Shown: positions 10,191 to 19,204 of the stretch, in pieces
Numbering within the stretch: position 1 is the stretch's first letter
Layout: every line of letters begins with the position of its first letter
Assembly: GCA_963819075.1 (NCBI GenBank)
Contig: CAWFUP010000006.1
Location: 329,714 to 393,713 of the forward strand
From: CAVQBJ01 sp963819075
Lineage (GTDB): Bacteria; Actinomycetota; Thermoleophilia; Solirubrobacterales; Solirubrobacteraceae
Direction: 5' to 3'
DNA length: 64,000 bases
Program-made: the position numbers and the translations under genes
Notes under the pieces: generated by a model
What the model saw: the letters and a program-made list of their open reading frames with translations, nothing else
Database searches by the model: none
Told to the model about the DNA's origin: nothing

Positions 10191-11909
10191 ATGGATGGCG
10201 GGTTGCGGCGCAGCTACCACGGGCCTGAGGAGACCCCGGCCCGGGAAGGCGCCCCGCGAGTTGTCGTCCTCGGTGGCGGCTACGTGGCCATCAACGTCTG
10301 CAAGGCGCTGCGGCGCGAGGTCGCCGAGCGGCGGATCGACCTGACCGTCGTGTCGGGCGAGAACTTCCAGACGTTTCACGGTTTCGTCGGGGAGATGATC
10401 ACCGGCCGTCTTTCGCCGAGTCACATCCTTTCCCCTGTGCGGCATCTGTTCGCGCCCGCGCATGTGCACGTCGGCGAGATCCAGCGGATCGACCTCGCTG
10501 GCAAGCGCGCCGTCGTCGCTCGTCAGCTCGACGGGCACCGCACCGACGTGACGTGGGATCACGTCGTGCTCTGTCTCGGCACCGCGGATCGCACCGACGC
10601 CTACCCGGGCCTCGTCGAGCACGCGTTCAAGCTGCGGGAGTACCGCGAGTGCTTCGCGCTCAAGAACCACATCCTCGCGATGTTCGAACAGGCCGACATC
10701 GAGGACGATCCCGAGGAGCGCCGCCGGCTGCTGACCTTCTTCGTCGCGGGCGGCGGCTACGCCGGCACGGAGGTCGTCGGCGAGCTGTCGGACTTCGCCC
10801 GCCGGCTCACGAAGCGCGAGTATCCGCGCGTGCGCTTCGACGAGTGCCGCTTCGTGCTCGTGCATCCCGGGCCGACGATCCTGCCCGAGCTCTACGGCGA
10901 CGACGGAACGGGGGCGAAGGCGCATCCGCGCCTGGTCGAGTTCGCCGCGGAGCGCGTGAAGGAGCTCGGCGTCGAGGTGCGCACGAGCACACGGGTGGAA
11001 TTTGCGACGCCGAACGAGGTGCGGCTGTCCAACGGCGAGCGGATACCGACGCGCACGATCATCAGCAGCGTGGGCACCCGCCCGCACGACATCGTGGCCG
11101 CCCTCGACCTCCCCAAGGACAAGCGGGGAAGGATCCGCACCGAGCGCACCGGGCAGGTCGTCGGCTTTGGCGACATCTGGGCCGGGGGTGACGACGCCGC
11201 GCTGCCGATGCCGTGGGGCGGGGACAGTCCGTCCGTTGCCCTGTACGCCTACAAGCACGGGACGCACATCGGGCGCAACCTGCGGCGCGTGCTCGTGCGG
11301 CACCGGCGGCCGAAGCCGTTCCGCTTCCCCGGTCTCGGCCAGGGCGCCTCGGTCGGTCGCCGCTCCGCAGTCGTGGAACTCTACGGCGTCGAGATCACCG
11401 GGGTGCTCGCCTGGATCATCTGGCGAGTGCTGCTCACCTTCTACTTCCCGAGCTGGGACCGGCGCCTGCACCTGCTCGCCGACTGGATGATCTGGCCGCT
11501 CGTCGGGCGTGACGTCGTCGCGATGCGGGTCGGGGAGGGCGGCGACTACGACGTGCGCCACAACGTCTATCAGGCGGGCGAGATCATCGTGACCGAGCAG
11601 CGCGCGGGACGCTACATCCACATCGTCGTGGAGGGTGAGGTCGAGATCCTGCACTCCCACGACGGTCGCGAGGTCGTGCTGAAGACCCTCGGGCCCGGCG
11701 ACACGTTCGGGCAGCGCTGGCTGGAGAGCTTCGAGACCGAGAGCGCGCGGGCCAAGACGGACGTGCGCACGCTCGCGCTGCCGCGCGAGCAGGCTCCGCA
11801 ACTGCAGGAGGTGATGCGCTCGGCGGCGCCCATCATCGGCGAGTCCGCGCACTTCCCGACGGTTGGACCCGCGATCGCGCGCGGCGAGAGAGGCTCGACG
11901 CAGGCCTGA
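10191..11909 (+). CDS. NDH-2-like FAD-dependent oxidoreductase fused to a CNB-like domain
   Basis: A protein of 572 residues. The first part is a two-dinucleotide-fold oxidoreductase: the FAD motif VVVLGGGYVA (about 24-33), the NAD motif FVAGGGYAGTEVVGEL (about 184-199), and GFGDIWAGGDDA near 325. This matches type II NADH dehydrogenases (NADH to quinone electron transfer at the inner face of the membrane). A hydrophobic stretch near 405-430 may touch the membrane. The C-terminal 110 residues resemble a cyclic-nucleotide-binding barrel (YQAGEIIVTEQ, GRYIHIVVEGEVEIL, LGPGDTFGQ). The phosphate-binding cassette is degenerate: neither the Glu of GE-x-ALL nor the Arg of RxAS is present, so ligand binding is doubtful. 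Confidence 0.8.
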   Translation: MDGGLRRSYHGPEETPAREGAPRVVVLGGGYVAINVCKALRREVAERRIDLTVVSGENFQTFHGFVGEMITGRLSPSHILSPVRHLFAPAHVHVGEIQRIDLAGKRAVVARQLDGHRTDVTWDHVVLCLGTADRTDAYPGLVEHAFKLREYRECFALKNHILAMFEQADIEDDPEERRRLLTFFVAGGGYAGTEVVGELSDFARRLTKREYPRVRFDECRFVLVHPGPTILPELYGDDGTGAKAHPRLVEFAAERVKELGVEVRTSTRVEFATPNEVRLSNGERIPTRTIISSVGTRPHDIVAALDLPKDKRGRIRTERTGQVVGFGDIWAGGDDAALPMPWGGDSPSVALYAYKHGTHIGRNLRRVLVRHRRPKPFRFPGLGQGASVGRRSAVVELYGVEITGVLAWIIWRVLLTFYFPSWDRRLHLLADWMIWPLVGRDVVAMRVGEGGDYDVRHNVYQAGEIIVTEQRAGRYIHIVVEGEVEILHSHDGREVVLKTLGPGDTFGQRWLESFETESARAKTDVRTLALPREQAPQLQEVMRSAAPIIGESAHFPTVGPAIARGERGSTQA

Positions 11910-12009
11910 AAAGGCGCGCTTTGGGCGGCTTTGTGCAGGCGCCGAAGTCGTCCAGCGATGCGTCGTGCCGCTGGAGATCGGGGCCGTCTCAGCCGATCTA
12001 GACACCGTG

Positions 12010-13674
12010 ATGGAAACGGAGGGATTGTCCGGCGATATGGACGTCTTCGAGCGCGAGTACGCAGAGCATCTCGACGCCGCCACGCTCGAGGAGACGCTCG
12101 AGCAGCTGCTCGCCGCCTATCCGACGGCCTCGGTAGCCGCCGTGCGCTCCGACAACGTCATCGTGCCGATGCCGGAATCGATCCCGCTCAAGGACCACGT
12201 GCTCGTGGACGGCCGCGCGGCGCTCGACCTTCTCGCCTATGACGAGAACCTGATGGAGGCCTGGGACCGCGTGCGTGAGACGGGGGCCGGCCGGGCCCGC
12301 GTCCACCTGAGCGGGCGTCCGGACATCGCCGGCATGATCCACATGCTCGACCTTCGCGAGCGTCACGGCGTGATCATGTCGATCACGACACTCGAGATCC
12401 CCGAGGGCATCGACATCGACGCCGTGCGCGCCGAGGTGGCCGACACGAAGCCTCGCAGTGCGAGCGCCGGCAAGAGCGAGACGAGCGTCATCCTCAAGGT
12501 CGACGAGGCGTTCACGAAGATCCTCGGCTGGAGCGCCGAGGAGATCATCGGTCGCCGCAGCCTCGAATTCATCCATCCCGACGACCACGCGCGGGCCATC
12601 GACAACTGGGTCGCCATGTTCGCCACCCCCGGCCCCGGACGGCGCGTACGGCTGCGCCACCTGCACCGTGACGGGGCGTGGGTCTGGATGGAGCTGACCA
12701 ATCACAACCTGCTCGCCGATCCCGAGCACGGCTGCGTGGCCACCGAGATGGTGGATATCTCCGAGGAGATGGCCGCTCACGAAGAGGTGCGGGCGCGCCA
12801 GCAGCTGCTCGACCGGCTCGCCGGGGCGATCCCGGTCGGCCTGTTGCAGCTCGACGTGGAGCGTCGCGTCGTCTACACGAACGAGCGACTGCACGAGATC
12901 GTCGGCGTCGAGCGGACGGACACGGCGGCGGCTCAGCTCGCCGGCGTGATCGACGACGACCGACCGATCCTCGAGCGCTCACTTTCCTCCGTCCTGCGCG
13001 AAGGCACCGAGGCCGACGTCGAGGTGCGGCTCCGCGTCGGCCCGTCCGCAGATCTGCGCATCTGCACGATCAGCCTGCGCGCCCTCACCCTCGACGATGG
13101 GACGATCAGCGGCGCGATCGCCTGCGTCACCGACGTCACCGACGGCGCTCGCATGCGTGAGGAGCTTCAGCGCCGGGCGACGTTCGACGAGCTCACCCGT
13201 TGCTACAACCGCTCCTCGATCATGCTCTCGCTGGAGGCGAACATCGACAGCGGCCGCCGCCGCGCGGAGCGCGCCGTTGCGTTCGTCGACGTCGACAGCT
13301 TCAAGGAGGTCAATGACCAGTTCGGGCACGCCGTCGGCGATGAGCTCCTGCGCCTCGTGGCCCAACGCCTGCGCGGCGCCGTGCGCGAGGCCGACCTCGT
13401 CGGCCGCATCGGCGGCGACGAGTTCCTCATCGTCTGTCCGGACATCGGCGGTCCCGACCAGGCGATGCAGCTCGCCGAGCGCTTGTCGGCAGCCGTGCGC
13501 GACGTGTCGCTCGACGTCATTCCTGGCGGCATCGACGTGCAGGTGAGCGTCGGCGTGGCCTGGTCGTACGGGAGCACGCTGAGCGCCGACGCGCTCGTCG
13601 CTCGCGCCGATGCCGCGATGTACGCGTCCAAGCGCGAGGGCGCCGGCGAGCCGAAGCTCGCCCACGCCGCGTAG
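12010..13674 (+). CDS. PAS-GGDEF signalling protein (likely diguanylate cyclase)
   Basis: About 554 residues from the ATG at 12010. An unassigned N-terminal region of about 150 residues precedes a PAS domain (ILGWSAEEIIGRRSLEFIHP, closing with a PAC-like segment) and a second PAS-like domain (GLLQLDVERRVVYTNERL). The C-terminal GGDEF domain contains DELTRCYNRSSI and RIGGDEFLIV, so the active-site motif for making c-di-GMP is intact. No EAL domain or membrane helix is seen. The start is uncertain: the frame is open from 11863 inside the previous gene, and GTG 12007 or ATG 12037 are also possible. It would act in the cytosol, with PAS domains sensing a small molecule or redox state. Confidence 0.8.
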   Translation: METEGLSGDMDVFEREYAEHLDAATLEETLEQLLAAYPTASVAAVRSDNVIVPMPESIPLKDHVLVDGRAALDLLAYDENLMEAWDRVRETGAGRARVHLSGRPDIAGMIHMLDLRERHGVIMSITTLEIPEGIDIDAVRAEVADTKPRSASAGKSETSVILKVDEAFTKILGWSAEEIIGRRSLEFIHPDDHARAIDNWVAMFATPGPGRRVRLRHLHRDGAWVWMELTNHNLLADPEHGCVATEMVDISEEMAAHEEVRARQQLLDRLAGAIPVGLLQLDVERRVVYTNERLHEIVGVERTDTAAAQLAGVIDDDRPILERSLSSVLREGTEADVEVRLRVGPSADLRICTISLRALTLDDGTISGAIACVTDVTDGARMREELQRRATFDELTRCYNRSSIMLSLEANIDSGRRRAERAVAFVDVDSFKEVNDQFGHAVGDELLRLVAQRLRGAVREADLVGRIGGDEFLIVCPDIGGPDQAMQLAERLSAAVRDVSLDVIPGGIDVQVSVGVAWSYGSTLSADALVARADAAMYASKREGAGEPKLAHAA

Positions 13675-13696
13675 CGTCGCGGGCGCGCGAGGCCCG

Positions 13697-15439
13697 TCAG
13701 TCTGACCCGGCCGCGAAGAGCGGCTCGGACTGCAACGCGGCGTGCGCCGCCTCACGGCCGATCGCGCGCACGCGCGCGAGCTGATCCCACTGGAGCAGGC
13801 CGACGCCGTCGACCTGCGGCGCGATGACGAGGTCGGCGTGCTCGAGCGCCGCGCTGGCCGTGTCCTCGCTCCCGAGGGTCAGCGTCCGCATGAGCGTCTC
13901 TCCGAGCCGCGGCAGGGTTGCGTCGCTGCCGGTCAGCGCGCGGCGCAGCGGCCGCGCGAGCCGGTCGAGGCGCGGCCGCCCCGTCCGGTCGGGCGACCCG
14001 CCGCCCCGGTGGCTGACGTCGACGGCGATGATCGGGCCCTCCGCGCTGCGGGCCATTGTCTGCACGGGCAGGTTGTCGAGGACGCCGCCGTCGACCAGGA
14101 GCCGATCCGGGCCGTCGGCCACCGGTGGGAACACGCCGGGGATCGCGAGGCTCGCGTAGACCGCGTCGCGCAGGAGGCCGCTGCGGTGCACCATCAGCGC
14201 GCGCCCCACGAGATCACAGCTGACGCAGAAGAAGCGGTGAGGGAGCGCCTCGATCCGTGCGGCCCCGAAGACGTCCTCCAACAGCCGCCGAGCCTTGCGT
14301 CCGCGGATCACCGAGAAGGCGGGGATCGTGTAGTCGTTGGTCGGGTTGCCCGCCACGAAGCCGCGCTCGAAGATCTCGTAGATCTCCTCGGGCGAGCGCC
14401 CCATCGCCCCGTTCGCGGCGATTGCCGCGCCCATGCTGACCCCAGCGAGGCGATCGATCGTCACCCCGGCGTCGTGCAGCTCGTCGAGCACGCCGAGATG
14501 GGCGAACGCCCGCGCGCCGCCGCCCGAGAGGACGAGGCCGATCGCGCGCCCGCACAGCCGGCGCGCCGTGCTGTCGATCGTGCGGTGCAGGGCGTCCTCG
14601 CCGTAACAGAGGTGCACCTCGCCGGCCGCGATCATCCGCAGCGCCTCGGCCGGGAGCTCACGGCCGAGGACGAGGAGCTCGCACCCGCGCAGGGTCGCGT
14701 GCCGCCGCAGCCACGCCGGATCCGGGGCGCCCGCGGTGACCGCGATGACGAGATCGGACTCGCGTAGGCAGAAGTCCGTCCAGGTCTCCTCGCCGCCGGC
14801 GCCGTGCCCGCCGGTGAGCAGGACGCGTTCGTTCTCGTGCTCGGCGCGATCGAGCGCCGCCAGGTAGTCGGCCGCTGCCCGTTCCGGGTCGTCTCGTAGT
14901 TCGGCGAGCGAGCCGTGGCTCGCCAGTCCGGCCGCGAGCCGCGCGGCCACAGCGGGCGCCGGAGCCCCCGGATGCAGACCAACGACGGCGATGGTCGAGG
15001 GTGGCATCGCGCGGGCCGGTGCCCTGCGGTTGATCGCGATCTGCTCGCCCATCGCGCGCGTCAGCGCCAGCGCGAATTCCGGCGAGTCGCGGATCAGCAG
15101 CTCGAACTGCTCGCGACTGAGCTTGATCAGCGTGCTGTCGCGGCGCGCGCGCACCGACGCCGTGCGCGCGCCCGCGCGCAGGAGGGCGATCTCGCCGAGC
15201 ACCTCACCGCGCTTGAGCGTGCGGATGACCCCGCCGCGTGGGCCTTCGGTGACGACGTCCACGCGTCCGGAGCTGACGACGTAGGCGCTCTCGGCGGCGT
15301 CCCCCTCGTGGAACAGCCATTCGCCGGCAGGGAGCGAAACCTGCTCGGTGCCGGCGGCGAGCCGCTCGCGCAGCTCGTCGGAGAGCCCAGCGAGGAGCGG
15401 TACCTCGCGGAGGATCCCGGCGGACGAGTCACCGGACAT
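13697..15439 (-). CDS. CNB domain fused to patatin-like phospholipase (NTE family)
   Basis: A protein of 580 residues. The CNB domain is about residues 10-130. Its phosphate-binding cassette (LGEIALLRAGARTASVRA) keeps the Glu and Arg that hold cyclic nucleotides. A middle region (about 145-290) resembles a degenerate nucleotide-binding fold and is shared with the protein at 26232. The patatin domain (about 295-490) has the oxyanion loop SGGGARAF, the nucleophile motif GVSMG and the DGG of the Ser-Asp dyad, so it should hydrolyse phospholipids or lysophospholipids. Size and order match mycobacterial Rv2565 as I recall it. It starts 6 nt after the stop of the CNB-aldehyde dehydrogenase gene, so the two are co-transcribed. 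Confidence 0.88.
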   Translation of the reverse strand: MSGDSSAGILREVPLLAGLSDELRERLAAGTEQVSLPAGEWLFHEGDAAESAYVVSSGRVDVVTEGPRGGVIRTLKRGEVLGEIALLRAGARTASVRARRDSTLIKLSREQFELLIRDSPEFALALTRAMGEQIAINRRAPARAMPPSTIAVVGLHPGAPAPAVAARLAAGLASHGSLAELRDDPERAAADYLAALDRAEHENERVLLTGGHGAGGEETWTDFCLRESDLVIAVTAGAPDPAWLRRHATLRGCELLVLGRELPAEALRMIAAGEVHLCYGEDALHRTIDSTARRLCGRAIGLVLSGGGARAFAHLGVLDELHDAGVTIDRLAGVSMGAAIAANGAMGRSPEEIYEIFERGFVAGNPTNDYTIPAFSVIRGRKARRLLEDVFGAARIEALPHRFFCVSCDLVGRALMVHRSGLLRDAVYASLAIPGVFPPVADGPDRLLVDGGVLDNLPVQTMARSAEGPIIAVDVSHRGGGSPDRTGRPRLDRLARPLRRALTGSDATLPRLGETLMRTLTLGSEDTASAALEHADLVIAPQVDGVGLLQWDQLARVRAIGREAAHAALQSEPLFAAGSD

Positions 15440-15445
15440 CGCCGG

Positions 15446-17227
15446 TCAGCTGCGCTGATAGGCGAGGCGCTTGATGTTCTGGAGGTTCTTGAAGCTCACG
15501 TTGTCGGTCGTGGAGTTGCCGCCGTACGTGCCGCAACCGAGCGTGAACGACGGCGTGAGCGCCGTGACCAGTCCGCAGAACCCGAAGGTCGCGGGCACGT
15601 TCACGAGGATCCGTCCGGCGGGGACGGTGGCCGCGAAGCGCGCCTCGCGCTCGGGGTCGCTCGTGTGCACGACGGCGGTGTGGCCGGCCCCCTCGTAGCC
15701 GAGCAGTCGCTGGCAGAGTGCGATCGCCTCGTCGTCACCGTCGACGGTGAACAGCGAGCAGACCGGGGCGAGGCGCTCGCAGCCGAGGGCCTGCTCGGAG
15801 AGGCCCTCGGTGACCGGGAACACGAGCAGGCGCGCGTCGGGCTTGGCCTCGAGACCGGCGAGCTCGGCGAACGTAGCGGCCGAGCGCCCAACGTAGGGCA
15901 GCAGCAGGTGACCCTGCTCGTCGAACGCGCGCTCGATGACCTGCGCGGTCTCGGCCTCGCTCAGCACGGCGGCGCCGTTCTCCTCGAGCGCCGCGACGAA
16001 GGCATCGTGCAGAGATGCATCGACGACGATGTGCTGCTCGGAGCCACAGATGAGGCCATTGTCGAAGGACTTGCTGTCGATGATCGCCTTCGCCGCCGTC
16101 TCGGGATCTGCGTCGGCGGACACCCAGGCCGGCGCGTTGCCGGCCCCGACACCGATCGCCGGCTTGCCCGACGAGTAGGCCGCGTGGACCATTCCCGGAC
16201 CGCCGGTGGCCAGGATGAGCGACACGCCGGGGTGGCGCATGAACTTGGCCGTGCGGCGCCGGCTCGTGCGGCCACGCACCCACTGCACCAGGTCGGTGGG
16301 CGCGCCGTGTCGCTCGAGCGCTTCGCGGATGATCTCGCCCGTGGCGTCGCCGACGCCCTGTGCGGCGTGATGGCAGCTGAGGATGATCGCGTTGCGTGAC
16401 TTGAGCGCGATGAGTGCCTTATTGACAAAGGTCGGAACCGGGTTGGTCACCGGCACGAGGGCGAAGATGACGCCGACCGGGCCGGCGATCTCCGTAATGC
16501 CGCTCTCCTCGTCGGCGCTCAGGGTGCCCGTGCCGAGCTGTCCCTTCATCGACTCCCACACGGCCACCGAGCCGAAGCCGATCTTCATCGCCTTGTGCTC
16601 GGCCACCCCCAGCGTCGTCTCGGCGACCGTCTGCTCGGCGAGCTCCTCGGCGTGGGCGTTGACGGAGACGGCGATGTCCTCGAGCAGGGCGTCGACGCGC
16701 TCCTCGGGCCAGTCCTGGAACGCATCCATCGCCTCCTGCGCGGCGGCGACCATCTCGTCGACGATCGGATCCGGAGCGTCGTCGGCAAGTGTCTCTGCCA
16801 CGCGGGTCGACGCGGAGCGCAGGCGCTTGGCCGTGTAGCGGCCCATCGAGCGTAGGACGGCGACCCCTTCTGCGGGATGCTCCTTGTACAGGTTGCGCAG
16901 ATCGGTGGCGGCGACGCGCACGAGCGACACGTCGGTGTTCGCCACCGCGCTCGCCCAGCGCGGCGAGCCGCCGAGCAGCGCCTCCTCGCCGAGGAAGTCG
17001 CCGGCCACGAGGATCTCGAGCACCGGGTCGGTGTCGACGTCCCTTGACGGCACCTCGATCCGCACCTCGCCCTCGTCGATGATGTAGAACGCGTCCGCGG
17101 GCGAGCCGTGCTCGAAGATTCGGTGCTCGGCCGGGAATTCGACCATCTCGCGGATCGGATGGATCGCGGCGAGCAGCTCGACTCCGAAGGCATCGAGGAC
17201 GGTGGCCTGTGTGTTCGTGGAAGACAT
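15446..17227 (-). CDS. CNB domain fused to CoA-acylating aldehyde dehydrogenase (AdhE N-domain type)
   Basis: A protein of 593 residues. Residues about 10-130 are a CNB domain whose cassette LGEEALLGGSPRWASAVA keeps the Glu and Arg. Residues about 150-593 match the acetylating aldehyde dehydrogenase half of AdhE/EutE: VPVTNPVPTFVNKALIALK, LATGGPGMVHAAYSSGKPAI, the nucleophile Cys near 394 in FDNGLICGSEQ, and LGCGTYGGNSTTDNV. Expected reaction: aldehyde + CoA + NAD+ to acyl-CoA + NADH, or the reverse. No alcohol dehydrogenase half follows. A GGAG lies 4 nt before the ATG. It heads an operon with the CNB-patatin gene. Direct cyclic-nucleotide control of this enzyme type is unfamiliar to me and is inferred from the fusion. 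Confidence 0.88.
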   Translation of the reverse strand: MSSTNTQATVLDAFGVELLAAIHPIREMVEFPAEHRIFEHGSPADAFYIIDEGEVRIEVPSRDVDTDPVLEILVAGDFLGEEALLGGSPRWASAVANTDVSLVRVAATDLRNLYKEHPAEGVAVLRSMGRYTAKRLRSASTRVAETLADDAPDPIVDEMVAAAQEAMDAFQDWPEERVDALLEDIAVSVNAHAEELAEQTVAETTLGVAEHKAMKIGFGSVAVWESMKGQLGTGTLSADEESGITEIAGPVGVIFALVPVTNPVPTFVNKALIALKSRNAIILSCHHAAQGVGDATGEIIREALERHGAPTDLVQWVRGRTSRRRTAKFMRHPGVSLILATGGPGMVHAAYSSGKPAIGVGAGNAPAWVSADADPETAAKAIIDSKSFDNGLICGSEQHIVVDASLHDAFVAALEENGAAVLSEAETAQVIERAFDEQGHLLLPYVGRSAATFAELAGLEAKPDARLLVFPVTEGLSEQALGCERLAPVCSLFTVDGDDEAIALCQRLLGYEGAGHTAVVHTSDPEREARFAATVPAGRILVNVPATFGFCGLVTALTPSFTLGCGTYGGNSTTDNVSFKNLQNIKRLAYQRS

Positions 17228-17342
17228 GTCGCTCCGTGGTCGTCGGACGGGTGCGGTTGATGCTAGTCGCCGCGTGTGGAGGCTGACAACCGGCGGGACC
17301 CTCTAGGGTCCGCGCCGGTGTCCGGCCCGGGATCGGCCGGGC

Positions 17343-17348
17343 TATCCT
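17343..17348 (+). promoter_or_regulatory. Candidate -10 box (leaderless kinase start)
   Basis: TATCCT ends 6 nt before the GTG at 17355 and no ribosome-binding site intervenes. Confidence 0.3.
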
Positions 17349-17354
17349 CACGCC

Positions 17355-18197
17355 GTGTCCTCGCCGACATCCTCAGCCGAGCTGCAACCGGGCGACCGCT
17401 TTGGCAGCTACCGGATCGAGGGCCTGCTCGGCGAGGGAGGGATGGGCTCGGTTTATCGCGCGCGGCGAGAGGGCGCCGGCACCGACGTCGCGCTGAAGAT
17501 CATCAAGTCCGAGTTCGCGAGCGACGCCCAGTATCGCCAGCGCTTCCTGCACGAGGCGCGGGCGGCGGCCACCGCGCAGCACCCGCACCTGATCGGGGTC
17601 ATCGACGCCGGCGAGATCGACGGCCGTCAGTTCCTGGCCATGGAGGTCGCCAGCGGACAGTCGCTGGCCACTCGCATCGCGACCGAGGGGGCGCTCGGTG
17701 CCGACGAGACGGTGACGCTCGCGCGCCAGATCGGCGGCGCGCTCGACGCGCTGCACGCCGCCGATGTCATCCACCGGGACATCAAGCCCGCGAACATCAT
17801 CGTCGACGACGAGGGTCGTGCGGCGCTCACCGACTTCGGGTTGGCGAAGGGGACCGGCTACGCCGACCTGACCGCGGACGGTCAGGTCATCGGGTCCATG
17901 GACTACCTCGCGCCCGAGCGCATCCGCGGCGAGGCCGCGCTGCCGGCGAGCGACGTGTACGCCCTCGGCTGCGTGCTGCTCGAGTGTCTGACCGGCCGGC
18001 CGCCGTTCGCCGGCGGGGGCATGGTCAAGACGCTGTTCGGTCACCTGGAGAATGACCCCCCCGACCCGTGCGCCGAGCGCGCCGAGCTGCCGGCGACGTT
18101 CGGCGTTGCCGTGCGAACCGCGCTCGCGAAGGACCCGAACGAGCGTCCGGCGTCCGCGTTGGCCTACGCGGACTCGCTCGCCGCCGCGCTCGATTGA
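17355..18197 (+). CDS. Soluble Hanks-type Ser/Thr protein kinase (second copy)
   Basis: A protein of 280 residues that is a bare kinase domain. It has the Gly loop LGEGGMGSVYRA, the lysine in VALKII, HRDIKPANII, DFGLAKG and APERIRG. There is no membrane helix or sensor. Its plan and length match the kinase at 2179 closely (both carry RPPFAG or GPPFAG, then DPPDPC- or LPPDPC-like segments), so they are paralogs. It is divergent from the CNB-aldehyde dehydrogenase operon across 127 bp, which might make that operon's products substrates (inference). Its last 34 nt overlap the convergent meaB gene. Confidence 0.9.
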   Translation: MSSPTSSAELQPGDRFGSYRIEGLLGEGGMGSVYRARREGAGTDVALKIIKSEFASDAQYRQRFLHEARAAATAQHPHLIGVIDAGEIDGRQFLAMEVASGQSLATRIATEGALGADETVTLARQIGGALDALHAADVIHRDIKPANIIVDDEGRAALTDFGLAKGTGYADLTADGQVIGSMDYLAPERIRGEAALPASDVYALGCVLLECLTGRPPFAGGGMVKTLFGHLENDPPDPCAERAELPATFGVAVRTALAKDPNERPASALAYADSLAAALD

Positions 18198-19204
18198 GCG
18201 TCGAGCGCACGGCGCTCGAGCGCGGCCACGAGCTCGGACGCGTCGAGGGCCCGATCCTGCGCGCGGAGCCAGCGTTCGGCGGCGCGACGCCCGCCGAGCG
18301 CGCGTAACCCGCGCTGACCGTGCTCGAGCGTGAAGTCGGTGAGTACGCCGGCGCGCCGCGCGCCGAGGCGCCGCTCCGGCAGGTCGAGCGACGCGCGGTG
18401 GGCGTCGAGCCCATCCACGAGCCGTTCGATGCCCTCGGTCGGCGGCAGAGAGGACACCGCGATCACCGGCGTGTCCGACCCGAGCGAGCGCAGCGCGGCA
18501 ACGAGGTCGCGCCGGGCGCGCAAGGCCACCTGGCCAAGGTCGACCTTCGTCACGACGAGCACGTCCGGGATCTCCATGATTCCGGCCTTGAGGAACTGCA
18601 GCACGTCGCCGCTGCCGGGCTGCACGACGACGGCGACGGTGTCGGCGACCTCGGCGACCTCGGTCTCGGCCTGGCCGACGCCGACGGTCTCGATGACGAC
18701 GACGTCGAAGGCGGCGGCCAGCGCACTCGCGGCCACGCGCGTGGCCGGCGCGAGACCGCCGAGGCGATCGGCGGCCGACGTGGAGCGGATGAAGACCTCG
18801 CGGTCGCTCGGGTCGAATTCGATGCGCGCACGGTCACCGAGCAGCGCACCGCCCGAGCGCCGCGACGAAGGGTCGACCGCGAGCATCGCGACGGAGCGCT
18901 GCTGCTCGCGCCAGGCGTGCAGGAGCGCCGACAGGAGCGTCGATTTGCCGGCACCGGGGGGCCCGGTGACGCCGACGACGTGCCCCGGCGCTTCGCCGCC
19001 CAGGGCGGCCACCGACACCTCACGTAGCAGCGCCGCTGCCTGCGCGCGGTCGGCGGGCGCCGTGCTCTCCAGCAGGTTGAGTGTCGCGGGGGCGGCAGTC
19101 AGGTCGCGTTCGCGCAGCCGGCGACCGAGCTCGGCTCCATCGGCGGATGCGGGGCGAGCCCCCGCAGCGCCGGACGCGGGCGGCCCGGCGGGCTCGACGC
19201 TCAC
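18164..19204 (-). CDS. meaB: MeaB-type GTPase, chaperone of the B12-dependent mutase
   Basis: A protein of 346 residues of the ArgK/MeaB family of G3E GTPases. The P-loop GVTGPPGAGKST, the switch region LAVDPSSRRSGGALLGDR, ETVGVGQAE and the base motif VTKVD are present. MeaB loads adenosylcobalamin into acyl-CoA mutases and protects them, using GTP. Its ATG overlaps the stop of the mutase gene by 4 nt (ATGA), so the two are translationally coupled. The usual C-terminal dimerisation arm is short or unclear here. Confidence 0.9.
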   Translation of the reverse strand: MSVEPAGPPASGAAGARPASADGAELGRRLRERDLTAAPATLNLLESTAPADRAQAAALLREVSVAALGGEAPGHVVGVTGPPGAGKSTLLSALLHAWREQQRSVAMLAVDPSSRRSGGALLGDRARIEFDPSDREVFIRSTSAADRLGGLAPATRVAASALAAAFDVVVIETVGVGQAETEVAEVADTVAVVVQPGSGDVLQFLKAGIMEIPDVLVVTKVDLGQVALRARRDLVAALRSLGSDTPVIAVSSLPPTEGIERLVDGLDAHRASLDLPERRLGARRAGVLTDFTLEHGQRGLRALGGRRAAERWLRAQDRALDASELVAALERRALDAQSSAAASESA

